Assembly (NCBI GenBank): GCA_007122555.1
Contig: SKTL01000474.1
Location: 1 to 10,054 of the forward strand
DNA: 10,054 nucleotides
DNA from: Thermomicrobiaceae bacterium
GTDB taxonomy: Bacteria > Chloroflexota > Chloroflexia > Thermomicrobiales > Thermomicrobiaceae
Direction: 5' to 3'
Position numbers and translations under genes: made by a program. Every line of letters begins with the position of its first letter. The first letter of the stretch is position 1. Of the stretch, positions 1 through 6,113 are shown piece after piece. The notes under the pieces are model-generated. The model did no database searches. It had not been told where the DNA came from and was given only the letters and a program-made list of their open reading frames with translations.

Positions 1-725
1 CCGGCGCCGACCGAGTTGTCGATGTTCACGACGGTCAATCCCGGAGCACACGTTTGCAGCATCGTCATCAGCGCAGCTTCGCCCTGTCCGCCAAACCCGT
101 ATCCAACCGAGACAGGCAGCCCGATAACCGGAACCGGCGACAGTCCCCCGATCACCGAGGGCAATGCGCCGTCCATCCCGGCTACAACCACGAATGCCGA
201 GGCATTCCATTCAATAGCCTCGCGAAACGGTCTGATCAGACGGTGCAGTCCGGCAACGCCCATGTCCGCCCAGATCCGGCCGCTCGCTCCCATCTCATCG
301 ATCACCATTCGGACTTCGTGCGCCCGAGGAAGGTCTGACGTGCCCGCCGTGAAGATGGCGACGTTGCCTGAGGTTTCGCCGCGACCCGAAGCCTGTTGCG
401 AAACCCGGAGCATCGCCGCCCCGTCCGGTTGTTCGATCTCATGGTCGCCGAACTGCCTGCGGATTTCACTCGCGGTGGAATCGGGCACGCGGCTGAGCAG
501 AACGCTGCCATTGCGATCGATCATTCGCCGCACCAGATCGATCACCTGAGCCGGCGATTTGTTTTCGGCCAGGATGATTTCAGGGGCGCCCGTTCTTCCC
601 GCTCGTGCGTAATCGAGTCTGGCGAATTCTCCGTCCGGTTCAGATTCATCGTCATCTAATGCCTTGCGAAGCGCCGAAAGGAGTTCATCGGCTGAGTATC
701 CGCGCGGATTATCGCTGCTCGTCAC
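1..725 (-). CDS. larB: LarB, nickel-pincer nucleotide cofactor biosynthesis carboxylase/hydrolase (3' end beyond window)
   Basis: LarB carboxylates the pyridine ring of nicotinic acid adenine dinucleotide and hydrolyses it to pyridinium-3,5-biscarboxylate mononucleotide, the first step to the nickel-pincer cofactor of lactate racemase and related enzymes. The frame is open for 241 codons from a GTG at 723-725 to the window edge, with no frameshift. The C-terminal half is the PurE/AIR-carboxylase-like domain: GMDGALPSVIGGL (residues 183-195), PVSVGYGFGGQGEAAL (204-219) and TCAPGLTVVNIDNSVGAG (225-242). Cys226 lies where the family's nucleophilic cysteine is expected. The N-terminal region (1-120) is less conserved, as usual. 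The GTG start is supported by a strong Shine-Dalgarno 8 nt upstream. The start lies inside the end of tlyA (17-nt overlap), so translation is probably coupled. Only a few residues of a normal LarB should be missing. larC or larE may follow outside the window, but this cannot be seen. Confidence 0.92.
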   Translation of the reverse strand, partial: MTSSDNPRGYSADELLSALRKALDDDESEPDGEFARLDYARAGRTGAPEIILAENKSPAQVIDLVRRMIDRNGSVLLSRVPDSTASEIRRQFGDHEIEQPDGAAMLRVSQQASGRGETSGNVAIFTAGTSDLPRAHEVRMVIDEMGASGRIWADMGVAGLHRLIRPFREAIEWNASAFVVVAGMDGALPSVIGGLSPVPVIGLPVSVGYGFGGQGEAALMTMLQTCAPGLTVVNIDNSVGA

Positions 726-1512
726 GTCCGGGACCCTCCTGCTGGATGACTGATCGTAGCTCGGGTTCTGGCCTGTGAGACGTTGGTTCAACCTGGTCGA
801 ACAGCATCAGAAACTCCCGGTTTCCTTTTGGTCCGGTAATTGGTGATTGCGTAACCGCTTTGGGATGCAGACCGTGGGACCTGGCATCCTCGGAGACGCG
901 TTCCAGGACCCGCAGGTGGACCGTCGGATCTCGAACCACGCCGCCTTTGCCCACCTGGTCGCGGCCGGCCTCGAACTGGGGCTTGACGAGCGCGACGCAA
1001 ATGCCGGTTGCTGGTTGCAGTATCTTCATGACCGCGCCGAACATCTGAGACAGTGAGATGAATGAAACGTCAATCACAACGAGATCAACTGGTTCCGGAA
1101 GTGATCCCAGATATCTCGCATTCACGCGCTCCATCACCACAACCCGGTGATCGTTGCGAAGCTGATAATCGAGCTGTCCATATCCAACGTCGATCGAATA
1201 AACGCGTCGGGCTCCGGACTGAAGGAGCACGTCAGTGAATCCGCCGGTTGATGCGCCGAAATCAGCACAGACCATCCCTGATGGATCGATATCGAACACC
1301 TCGACAGCATGGGCCAGCTTCTCACCTCCTCGACTCACGAATCGGGGGCTGTGAATGACTTCGAGTGGTTCGTCTTCCTCGATGGAAAGCCCCGCCTTGT
1401 CGATAACCCTGTCGCCGATCCGGACCTGTCCGGCCATGATCAGCGCACGAGCCTTGCTCCGCGTTGGGGCAAGTCCCTGGGCGACCAGCAATTCGTCAGC
1501 TCGCTTCTTCAT
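709..1512 (-). CDS. tlyA: TlyA family rRNA (cytidine-2'-O)-methyltransferase
   Basis: A 267-residue protein with the two-part TlyA layout: an N-terminal S4 RNA-binding domain (about 1-60, with RSKARALIMAGQVRIGDRVIDKAG at 18-41) and an FtsJ/RrmJ-like Rossmann methyltransferase. The AdoMet-binding loop is ADFGASTGGFTDVLL (83-97). A K-D-K-E set typical of 2'-O-ribose methyltransferases can be placed at K65, D148 (in VIDVSFIS), K177 (in LVKPQFE) and E233 (in NREFL). This order and spacing match the catalytic residues reported for Mycobacterium tuberculosis TlyA, as I recall them. Members methylate 16S and/or 23S rRNA on cytidine 2'-OH, and some were first called haemolysins. The substrate here cannot be told from sequence. 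The ATG overlaps the ruvC stop as ATGA, and the stop lies 17 nt inside larB, so it is the middle gene of a coupled operon. Confidence 0.93.
   Translation of the reverse strand: MKKRADELLVAQGLAPTRSKARALIMAGQVRIGDRVIDKAGLSIEEDEPLEVIHSPRFVSRGGEKLAHAVEVFDIDPSGMVCADFGASTGGFTDVLLQSGARRVYSIDVGYGQLDYQLRNDHRVVVMERVNARYLGSLPEPVDLVVIDVSFISLSQMFGAVMKILQPATGICVALVKPQFEAGRDQVGKGGVVRDPTVHLRVLERVSEDARSHGLHPKAVTQSPITGPKGNREFLMLFDQVEPTSHRPEPELRSVIQQEGPGRDEQR
734..740 (-). promoter_or_regulatory. Shine-Dalgarno AGGAGGG of larB
   Basis: On the minus strand AGGAGGG ends 8 nt before the GTG at 725. It lies inside the tlyA coding sequence and fixes the larB start, which would otherwise be ambiguous because no ATG is suitably placed. 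Confidence 0.8.
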
Positions 1513-2021
1513 TGCACGTTACCCGACTCCAGGCTCTCCAGAAATCCGGAATGCTGGACGTGACAGATGGCCACGGCGAGCGCGTCCGCGGCGTCATCTG
1601 GTTCCGGGAGTTCATTCAGCCCCAGGATGATCTTGACCATCTGCTGAATCTGTAATTTATCGGCATTGCCATAACCCGCCACTGCCTGTTTGACCTCTGC
1701 GGGCGTATATTCCACTACCTGGATACCGGACTCCGCGGCGGTTAGCATCGCAACCCCGCGGGCCTGTCCAACTGAGATCGCGTTCGTGACGTTACGCGAA
1801 AAGAAGAGCTTCTCAATGACCATAACTGATGGACGATAATCGCGGATCAGGCCGAGGAGTTCGTCGTGAAGCTGCAGGAGACGTGATGGCATATCCTCAT
1901 GACTTTTCGTCTCGACAATTCCGAATTCGAGCGAGGTGGCGGGATCTTCTCCACGAATGACGCCGTAGCCGAGGCGGGCCGTACCCGGATCGATTCCCAA
2001 TGTTACGCGCTGTGCGTTCAT
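1509..2021 (-). CDS. ruvC: Crossover junction endodeoxyribonuclease RuvC
   Basis: RuvC is the dimeric metal-dependent nuclease that resolves Holliday junctions with the RuvAB branch-migration motor. The 170-residue length is normal. The RNase H-fold catalytic acidic residues are all visible: D11 in GIDPGT, E70 in VIEKLFF, and D143 and D146 in PDDAADALAVA. The family motifs RNVTNAISVGQARG (76-89) and EYTPAEVKQAVAGYGNADK (104-122) are intact, so it should be active. The ATG at 2021 is preceded by AGGA 7 nt upstream. It is the first gene of the leftward ruvC-tlyA-larB run. No ruvA or ruvB lies next to it here. I could not identify a convincing minus-strand promoter in the 2022-2130 interval. Confidence 0.97.
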   Translation of the reverse strand: MNAQRVTLGIDPGTARLGYGVIRGEDPATSLEFGIVETKSHEDMPSRLLQLHDELLGLIRDYRPSVMVIEKLFFSRNVTNAISVGQARGVAMLTAAESGIQVVEYTPAEVKQAVAGYGNADKLQIQQMVKIILGLNELPEPDDAADALAVAICHVQHSGFLESLESGNVQ

Positions 2022-2068
2022 AATGCCGTCCTGTCGGTCTGATTCGGCAAAACGCGCGCCGTGATGGG

Positions 2069-2097
2069 TTGATTTTGCGATACTGGCGCGCTATAAT
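2069..2097 (+). promoter_or_regulatory. Sigma-70-type promoter of the rpoD/sigA gene
   Basis: TTGATT (2069-2074) and a perfect TATAAT (2092-2097) are separated by 17 bp, close to the ideal housekeeping promoter. Initiation would be near 2103-2105, giving a leader of about 170 nt before the ATG at 2275. A second, weaker pairing (TTGTGG 2101-2106, AATAAT 2123-2128, 16-bp spacer) lies just downstream in an AT-rich patch and could be a tandem promoter. Confidence 0.8.
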
Positions 2098-2192
2098 TCG
2101 TTGTGGGAGTAAGGGTCAGGTCAATAATGGTTAGTCAATTTTCTACAAAACAGAATAATCGTCCGGTTCAAGTCGGAACGTAACTGGTGGTG

Positions 2193-2220
2193 CCCTGCGC
2201 ATGTGTGCGCGGGGTTTGTT
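2193..2220 (+). promoter_or_regulatory. Terminator-like hairpin in the rpoD leader
   Basis: Bases 2193-2201 pair with 2206-2214 in a 9-bp GC-rich stem (one G-U at 2196/2211) with a TGTG loop. TTTGTT follows at once (2215-2220). It lies between the rpoD promoter and the start codon, so it could act as an attenuator or an mRNA-stabilising structure. The T tract is short and broken by a G, so termination would probably be partial at best. Its function is inference. Confidence 0.45.
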
Positions 2221-2230
2221 GTGTACGGCA

Positions 2231-2252
2231 GTGCGAAGTTAATAGATCGCAC
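2231..2252 (+). promoter_or_regulatory. Second leader hairpin, able to compete with the first
   Basis: GTGCGA (2231-2236) pairs perfectly with TCGCAC (2247-2252) across a 10-nt loop. CGCAC (2248-2252) could instead pair with GTGCG (2205-2209), which is part of the first hairpin, so the two structures can in principle exclude each other. It ends about 22 nt before the start codon. This is modest evidence only, since 6-bp stems also arise by chance. Confidence 0.3.
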
Positions 2253-2274
2253 CGTGAAACTGGGTGGGGGTACT

Positions 2275-3474
2275 ATGGAAGCCAGCCTGATCGAAAAGGG
2301 CAAAGATCGCGGGTATCTGTTGTCAGACGAGGTCATCGCAGCGTTCCCTCACCCGGAGGACGATCTGGAACTACTCGACGATTTGTACCACAGCTTGCTC
2401 GAGAACGGTATCGAGGTGCTGGATGATGAACCGAGCAACGGCAAGGTCGATCTCCGCTCTCGATTGTCGATGAATGGCCATAGTAACGGGCATCATCCGG
2501 TTCCAGATCCAGCAGAAGTCAACATTCCCGATAGCAAACAAATCGCCGATGAGGCGCTGGCCGCCGGTGTCAGCGACTCGGTTCGTCTCTATCTTCAGGA
2601 AATCGGCGTCACCGATCTTCTGAAAATGGAGGAGGAAGTCTGGCTCGCCAAGCGTATGGAGCGGGGCCTGATTGCCGAAGAACGAATCAAGAACGGCGAC
2701 TATCTTAGCGATTCCGAACGGTTTGAGCTCAATGCGGACAAGGATGACGGCGAGCAGGCGCGCTCGCACCTGATTCAGGCCAACCTGCGTCTGGTTGTCA
2801 GCGTGGCCAAGAAATACGTCGGCCGCGGGCTTTCATTCCTGGATTTGATCCAGGAAGGCAACATTGGGCTGATGAAAGCGACCGACAAGTTCGATTACCG
2901 TCGCGGTTTCAAATTCTCGACCTACGCCACCTGGTGGATTCGCCAGGCGATCACCCGTGCGATTTCCGATCAGAGCCGAACGATCAGACTGCCGGTTCAT
3001 GTCGGCGAGACGATCAATCGGGTCAAGAAGACCGGACATCGCCTGCAACAGATCTTTGAGCGTGAACCCACGTCAGAAGAAGTCGCCCGCGCGATGGATG
3101 TTCCGGAAGAGAAGGTGCGCCAGGTGCTCGACGCCTCCCGGTTGCCGGTTTCGCTGGAAGCGCCGGTCGGCCAGGAGGGCGACGCGTTCCTCGGAGATTT
3201 CATTGAAGACGAGACGATGCCGCCACCGCTCGAGCTTGCGTCGCAGCAACTGCTCAAGACGCAGATCACCGATGCGCTCTGTCGGCTGAGTGAGCGCGAG
3301 CGCCGAATCGTTATCCTGCGCTTCGGCCTTGATGACGGACAGTTCCGGACGCTTGAGGAAGTTGGACGTGAATTCGGCATCACCCGCGAGCGAATCCGGC
3401 AAATTGAGGCGAAGGCGCTGCGCAAACTTCGGAATCCGCAACACTCCCAGACACTGCGAGGCTATCTCGATTAG
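2275..3474 (+). CDS. rpoD: Principal RNA polymerase sigma factor (RpoD/SigA, sigma-70 family)
   Basis: It directs RNA polymerase to housekeeping promoters. I choose the ATG at 2275 (399 residues), preceded by a purine-rich GGTGGGGG. From there the protein begins [20 protein letters not shown], like a compact region 1.1. The upstream in-frame ATG at 2203 would add 24 atypical residues and sits in the loop of a leader hairpin. Domains: region 1.1-like (1-52), a Gly/His/Asn-rich linker (about 53-90), region 1.2 ([12 protein letters not shown], 100-111), region 2 (162-235, including [23 protein letters not shown] and [13 protein letters not shown] for core binding, -10 recognition and melting), region 3 (about 240-320) and region 4 with the -35-binding helix-turn-helix ([20 protein letters not shown], about 358-377). 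The C-terminus LRKLRNP...LRGYLD is typical of the primary sigma factor. A close group 2 paralogue cannot be fully excluded. It is a single-gene unit with its own promoter and terminator. Confidence 0.93.
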   Translation: MEASLIEKGKDRGYLLSDEVIAAFPHPEDDLELLDDLYHSLLENGIEVLDDEPSNGKVDLRSRLSMNGHSNGHHPVPDPAEVNIPDSKQIADEALAAGVSDSVRLYLQEIGVTDLLKMEEEVWLAKRMERGLIAEERIKNGDYLSDSERFELNADKDDGEQARSHLIQANLRLVVSVAKKYVGRGLSFLDLIQEGNIGLMKATDKFDYRRGFKFSTYATWWIRQAITRAISDQSRTIRLPVHVGETINRVKKTGHRLQQIFEREPTSEEVARAMDVPEEKVRQVLDASRLPVSLEAPVGQEGDAFLGDFIEDETMPPPLELASQQLLKTQITDALCRLSERERRIVILRFGLDDGQFRTLEEVGREFGITRERIRQIEAKALRKLRNPQHSQTLRGYLD

Positions 3475-3507
3475 AATCGTCCGTAAACGCTCAACATTGA
3501 AATCCGA

Positions 3508-3535
3508 CGGCGCGCTGCTGGAGCGCGCCGTTTTT
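3508..3535 (+). terminator. Intrinsic terminator of rpoD
   Basis: A perfect 9-bp stem, 3508-3516 with 3522-3530 (CGGCGCGCT / AGCGCGCCG), has loop GCTGG and is followed by TTTTT (3531-3535). It lies 33 nt after the rpoD stop and between convergent genes. Read on the minus strand the hairpin has no T tract after it, so it would serve fabF only weakly if at all. Confidence 0.92.
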
Positions 3536-3537
3536 CC

Positions 3538-3555
3538 TTCTCACCGTTCTCACCG
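3538..3555. repeat. Tandem 9-bp direct repeat
   Basis: TTCTCACCG occurs twice in a row between the rpoD terminator and the fabF stop codon. It is short, has no known role and may be a chance slippage duplication. Confidence 0.5.
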
Positions 3556-3557
3556 TG

Positions 3558-4808
3558 TTATTCGATGAATCGAGATATTCCGAGCGAGACGTTGTGTCCG
3601 CCGAAACCGAGTGAATTGCTGAGCGCGTGCTGGATGACCGCCCCACGGGGGCCGTCGGTGACGTAATCGAGCTGACAATCATTGTCGGGATGATGGTAGT
3701 GCCAGGTGGGCGGCAGAGTTTGCGCGAGGATCGCCTGAACGGTGAACACCGCCTCAATGCCGCCGCCGGCCCCCAGCAGATGCCCGGTGAGGGCTTTTGT
3801 TGAGCTGATCGGCGGACAGGCGTTCACGCCGAAGACCGAGGTGACCGAAAGCGTCTCCAGGCGGTCGTTCATCGGGGTTGACGTTCCATGAGCGTTGATA
3901 TAGTCGACCTCGTTCGGGACGATTCCGATCTTCTCGATCGCCAGTTTCATGGCGCGAGCCGCGCCACCGCCATCAGACGCTGGCTGCACGATGTGTGCAG
4001 CGTCACCCGTGGCGCCATAACCTGAGATCTCAGCCAGAACGTTCGCGCCCCGGTTGATCGCGTGTTCCAGCGACTCGAGCACCAGTACGGCGGCTCCTTC
4101 GGCGATGACGAAGCCGTCCCGAGTGGCGTCAAACGGCCGGCTCGCAGTCTCCGGTTCATCGTTGCGAGTTGACAGTGCCTGCAGCGCAGCGAATCCGGCA
4201 ACTGATCCGCGTGTCACCGCCGCCTCGGATCCGCCGGCGACCATGACATCCGCGTCCCCTCTTCGGATAATATCGGCGCTCTCCCCGATGGCGTGCGCGG
4301 CGCTGGCGCAGGCCGACAGCGTGGCCAGATTCGGCCCCCGTGCGCCCAGCGTAATAGAGACATAGCCGCTCGCCATGTCGGCCAGGTACATTGGCACGAA
4401 GAACGGACTTACCCGGTCAGGACCTCGCGAATTCAACGTCGCGATCTCCTTCTCGATCGTCTCCATTCCGCCCATCGCGGTGCCGATGATCACGCCGACC
4501 CGATCGGCGCGTTGCTCGTCGATCGTGAGCTCCGCGTGCTGGCATGCGTCATGACTGGCCGCCACCGCAAGCTGGACATATCGATCAGCGCGACGGGCCT
4601 CCTTCGCCCCCAGATAGGCGCGCGGGTCGAAGCCCTTCACTTCGCCCGCGATTCGGGAATCGAGGCCGTCAGGGTCGAACCGAGTGATCGGACCCGTGCC
4701 CGATTGTCCTTCAACAATCGACGTCCAGACGTCATCGAGCGTCGAACCGATCGGGGAATGAATCCCCATACCTGTTATGACGACTCGCTGGTCCTGCCGT
4801 CTATCCAC
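3558..4808 (-). CDS. fabF: Beta-ketoacyl-[acyl-carrier-protein] synthase II (FabF)
   Basis: FabF condenses malonyl-ACP with an acyl-ACP in cytosolic type II fatty-acid elongation, and in many bacteria its KAS II activity tunes chain length and unsaturation. The protein has 416 residues, normal for the family, and a thiolase fold. The catalytic Cys-His-His triad is present: C167 in TLSACASAAHAIG, H307 in NAHGTSTPMND and H343 in TKALTGHLLGAGGG, with the conserved K338. SRPFDATRDGFVIAEGA (223-239) and the C-terminal GFGGHNVSLG are also intact, so it should be active and not a chain-length factor, which would lack the cysteine. The start is GTG at 4806-4808 with GGAGGT 8 nt upstream. The start overlaps the end of the dehydrogenase gene by 8 nt, so the two are co-transcribed. 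No other fab gene or acyl carrier protein is nearby. Confidence 0.96.
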   Translation of the reverse strand: MDRRQDQRVVITGMGIHSPIGSTLDDVWTSIVEGQSGTGPITRFDPDGLDSRIAGEVKGFDPRAYLGAKEARRADRYVQLAVAASHDACQHAELTIDEQRADRVGVIIGTAMGGMETIEKEIATLNSRGPDRVSPFFVPMYLADMASGYVSITLGARGPNLATLSACASAAHAIGESADIIRRGDADVMVAGGSEAAVTRGSVAGFAALQALSTRNDEPETASRPFDATRDGFVIAEGAAVLVLESLEHAINRGANVLAEISGYGATGDAAHIVQPASDGGGAARAMKLAIEKIGIVPNEVDYINAHGTSTPMNDRLETLSVTSVFGVNACPPISSTKALTGHLLGAGGGIEAVFTVQAILAQTLPPTWHYHHPDNDCQLDYVTDGPRGAVIQHALSNSLGFGGHNVSLGISRFIE

Positions 4809-5775
4809 GTGAGAGCACCTCCGGATTCAGGCACCGTGGGGGCGTTTCGCCAGTCAACACCGCCTTGACGTTTTCAGCTGCCAGCTGCGCCATGCGCGAT
4901 CGTGTCGTTTCGCTTGCACTGGCGATGTGGGGGCAGACGACCGCCTTCTCGTTCTCGAGTAACGGATGATCCGCGGGAAGCGGCTCAGGGTCCGTGACGT
5001 CGAGACCGGCGCCCCAGATCTTGCCGGAATTCAGGGCGTCAACCAGCGCATTCGTGTCGACAACGGGACCGCGCGAGGTATTGATCAGTACTGCGCTTTC
5101 CTTCATCTTCTCGAACTCGGCGGCGCCGAACAACTGGCGCGTCTCCGGCGTGAGCGGTACGTGCACGGAAATGAAGTCGCTTCGAGTGAGAACCTCATCG
5201 AAATCAACGTGTTTGACGCCAAGCTCCTGTTCGGCCTTCTCGTTTCGATACATGTCCGAGTAGATGACCGGCATGTTGAATCCTGCCGCGCGTTTCGCCA
5301 TTGCGACGCCGATCCGGCCCATTCCGACGATCCCGAGCGTGGACCCATGGACGTCCTGACCGAGATATCCCAGTGGTTCCCAGGTCTTCCATTCCCCGCG
5401 CGGAATCGACTGATGGGACTCTGAGACCCGTCTCGCCGCAGCCAACAGCAGCGCGAACGCGAAGTCCGCGGTGGTGTCGGTAAGCACATCAGGGGTAATA
5501 CAGACCGCTACCCCACGCGCGGTGCAGTCATCGACGTTGATGTTGTCATACCCAACAGCAAAGTTACTCACGACTTTGACTGATGGAACCTGATCCAGAA
5601 ACGCTCCGTCAATACGGTCGTTCAGGGTGGACAATATGCCGTCGCACCCATCCGTCAGCTCCAGTAGTTTGTCCGGTGACGGCGGCATTTGCTCCGGCCA
5701 CACGTCAACGTCCCCGATCGACTGCAAGATGTCCTGCGCCACTGCTGGAATCTTGCGTGTCATTGCGATACGCAT
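4801..5775 (-). CDS. D-2-hydroxyacid dehydrogenase, glyoxylate/hydroxypyruvate reductase type
   Basis: A soluble NAD(P)H-dependent enzyme of the D-isomer-specific 2-hydroxyacid dehydrogenase family, 324 residues, usual length. It most resembles the glyoxylate reductase / D-glycerate dehydrogenase (GyaR, GRHPR) branch, which reduces glyoxylate to glycolate and hydroxypyruvate to D-glycerate. Substrate choice is inferred and not shown by sequence. The N-terminal substrate domain contains NFAVGYDNINVDDCTARGV (71-89). The nucleotide-binding loop is GIVGMGRIG (148-156). The catalytic triad is R235 (in INTSRGPVVD), E264 (in DPEP) and H283 (in CPHIASAS). Asp174, near the end of the second Rossmann strand (VIYSDMYR), hints at NADH use. 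The ATG at 5775 has AGGAGGG 9 nt upstream. It is the first gene of an operon with fabF, overlapping it by 8 nt. Confidence 0.9.
   Translation of the reverse strand: MRIAMTRKIPAVAQDILQSIGDVDVWPEQMPPSPDKLLELTDGCDGILSTLNDRIDGAFLDQVPSVKVVSNFAVGYDNINVDDCTARGVAVCITPDVLTDTTADFAFALLLAAARRVSESHQSIPRGEWKTWEPLGYLGQDVHGSTLGIVGMGRIGVAMAKRAAGFNMPVIYSDMYRNEKAEQELGVKHVDFDEVLTRSDFISVHVPLTPETRQLFGAAEFEKMKESAVLINTSRGPVVDTNALVDALNSGKIWGAGLDVTDPEPLPADHPLLENEKAVVCPHIASASETTRSRMAQLAAENVKAVLTGETPPRCLNPEVLSRG
4817..4822 (-). promoter_or_regulatory. Shine-Dalgarno GGAGGT of fabF
   Basis: GGAGGT on the minus strand lies 8 nt before the GTG start at 4808 and within the 3' end of the upstream dehydrogenase gene. It supports the GTG start and independent or coupled initiation of fabF. 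Confidence 0.8.
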
Positions 5776-5801
5776 CCTCGCGCTCCCTCCTGTACAGAGG
5801 C

Positions 5802-5831
5802 ATTCTAAGCGGCAGTTGCGCCATTGGGCAA
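5802..5831 (-). promoter_or_regulatory. Promoter of the dehydrogenase-fabF operon
   Basis: On the minus strand TTGCCC (5826-5831) and TAGAAT (5802-5807) are 18 bp apart. Initiation near 5795 leaves about 20 nt before the ATG, just enough for the Shine-Dalgarno at 5785-5791. Confidence 0.65.
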
Positions 5832-5879
5832 CCGTAAACGAGCAGAGTCAGCGACACAGAACAAATGAGCTAATCCGGC

Positions 5880-5909
5880 TTGAAGCACTCCTTTATCCGG
5901 TGATATGAT
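5880..5909 (+). promoter_or_regulatory. Promoter of the 6S RNA candidate
   Basis: TTGAAG (5880-5885) and TATGAT (5904-5909) are separated by 18 bp. Expected initiation at about 5914-5917 falls right at the foot of the long closing stem that begins at 5920. The promoter is divergent from that of the dehydrogenase-fabF operon. Confidence 0.65.
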
Positions 5910-5913
5910 GGGG

Positions 5914-6084
5914 ACGGTTGAGTCCTGAACTCGATGCACTGCAGATAGTGTGTTGAGCCAACGTAAGATAACAAACGGGAGCTGCTAAGCGGGTCTCGTG
6001 GGATCCGGGGTTGCGGCACCCACCTGCTTTTGCAGGTTCAAGACCTTAACAGTGCATCAGTTGCAGGACTCGCCATTCTTCCCC
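5914..6084 (+). ncRNA. ssrS: 6S RNA (ssrS) candidate
   Basis: 6S RNA binds sigma-70 holoenzyme by mimicking an open promoter and lowers transcription in stationary phase. The segment forms a long closing stem: 5920-5927/6064-6071 (8 bp), 5928-5931/6059-6062 (4 bp) and 5933-5941/6050-6058 (9 bp), all Watson-Crick, with only C5932 and G6063 bulged. Inside, the 3' side carries the hairpin ACCTGC-TTTT-GCAGGT (6022-6037), as expected for the 3' strand of the 6S central bubble. The sequence around it (CGGCACCCACC ... GGTTCAAGACC) resembles what I recall of 6S consensus sequences. An apical stem-loop is possible at 5976-5998 (5 bp, 3-nt bulge, 3 bp, loop GCTA). The length of about 170 nt fits 6S. 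Ends are estimates: the 5' end comes from the promoter, and the 3' end is uncertain because no intrinsic terminator is visible. It does not look like tmRNA, SRP RNA or RNase P RNA. Confidence 0.68.
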
Positions 6085-6113
6085 AATTGCTATCATCCTG
6101 CGGAGCGATTTCG

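Noticed and set aside
2090..2124. Minus-strand promoter for ruvC (TTGACC complement of 2119-2124, TATAGC complement of 2090-2095)
   Set aside because: The spacer would be 23 bp, too long for a sigma-70 promoter, and other pairings are no better. The ruvC promoter remains unidentified.
2165..2174. GGTTCAAGTC in the rpoD leader looks like a tRNA T-loop
   Set aside because: The flanks do not form a 5-bp T stem, and no matching acceptor, D or anticodon arm can be laid out upstream. I treat it as chance or as part of leader structure.
2203..2274. Longer rpoD reading frame starting at the ATG at 2203
   Set aside because: The 24 extra residues do not resemble sigma factors, the ATG is in a hairpin loop, and the ATG at 2275 starts a typical N-terminus.
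3508..3535. The rpoD terminator acting in both directions for fabF
   Set aside because: On the minus strand the stem is followed by GTCGGATTTC with no proper T tract, so I claim it only for rpoD.
4293..4868. 191-codon plus-strand open frame across fabF and the dehydrogenase end
   Set aside because: It is a shadow of two convincing minus-strand genes, and the product matches nothing I recognise.
6030..6113. Longer holA reading frame starting at the ATG at 6030
   Set aside because: It lies within the RNA structure, has no Shine-Dalgarno and adds residues unlike HolA. The ATG at 6114 has GGAG at the right distance.
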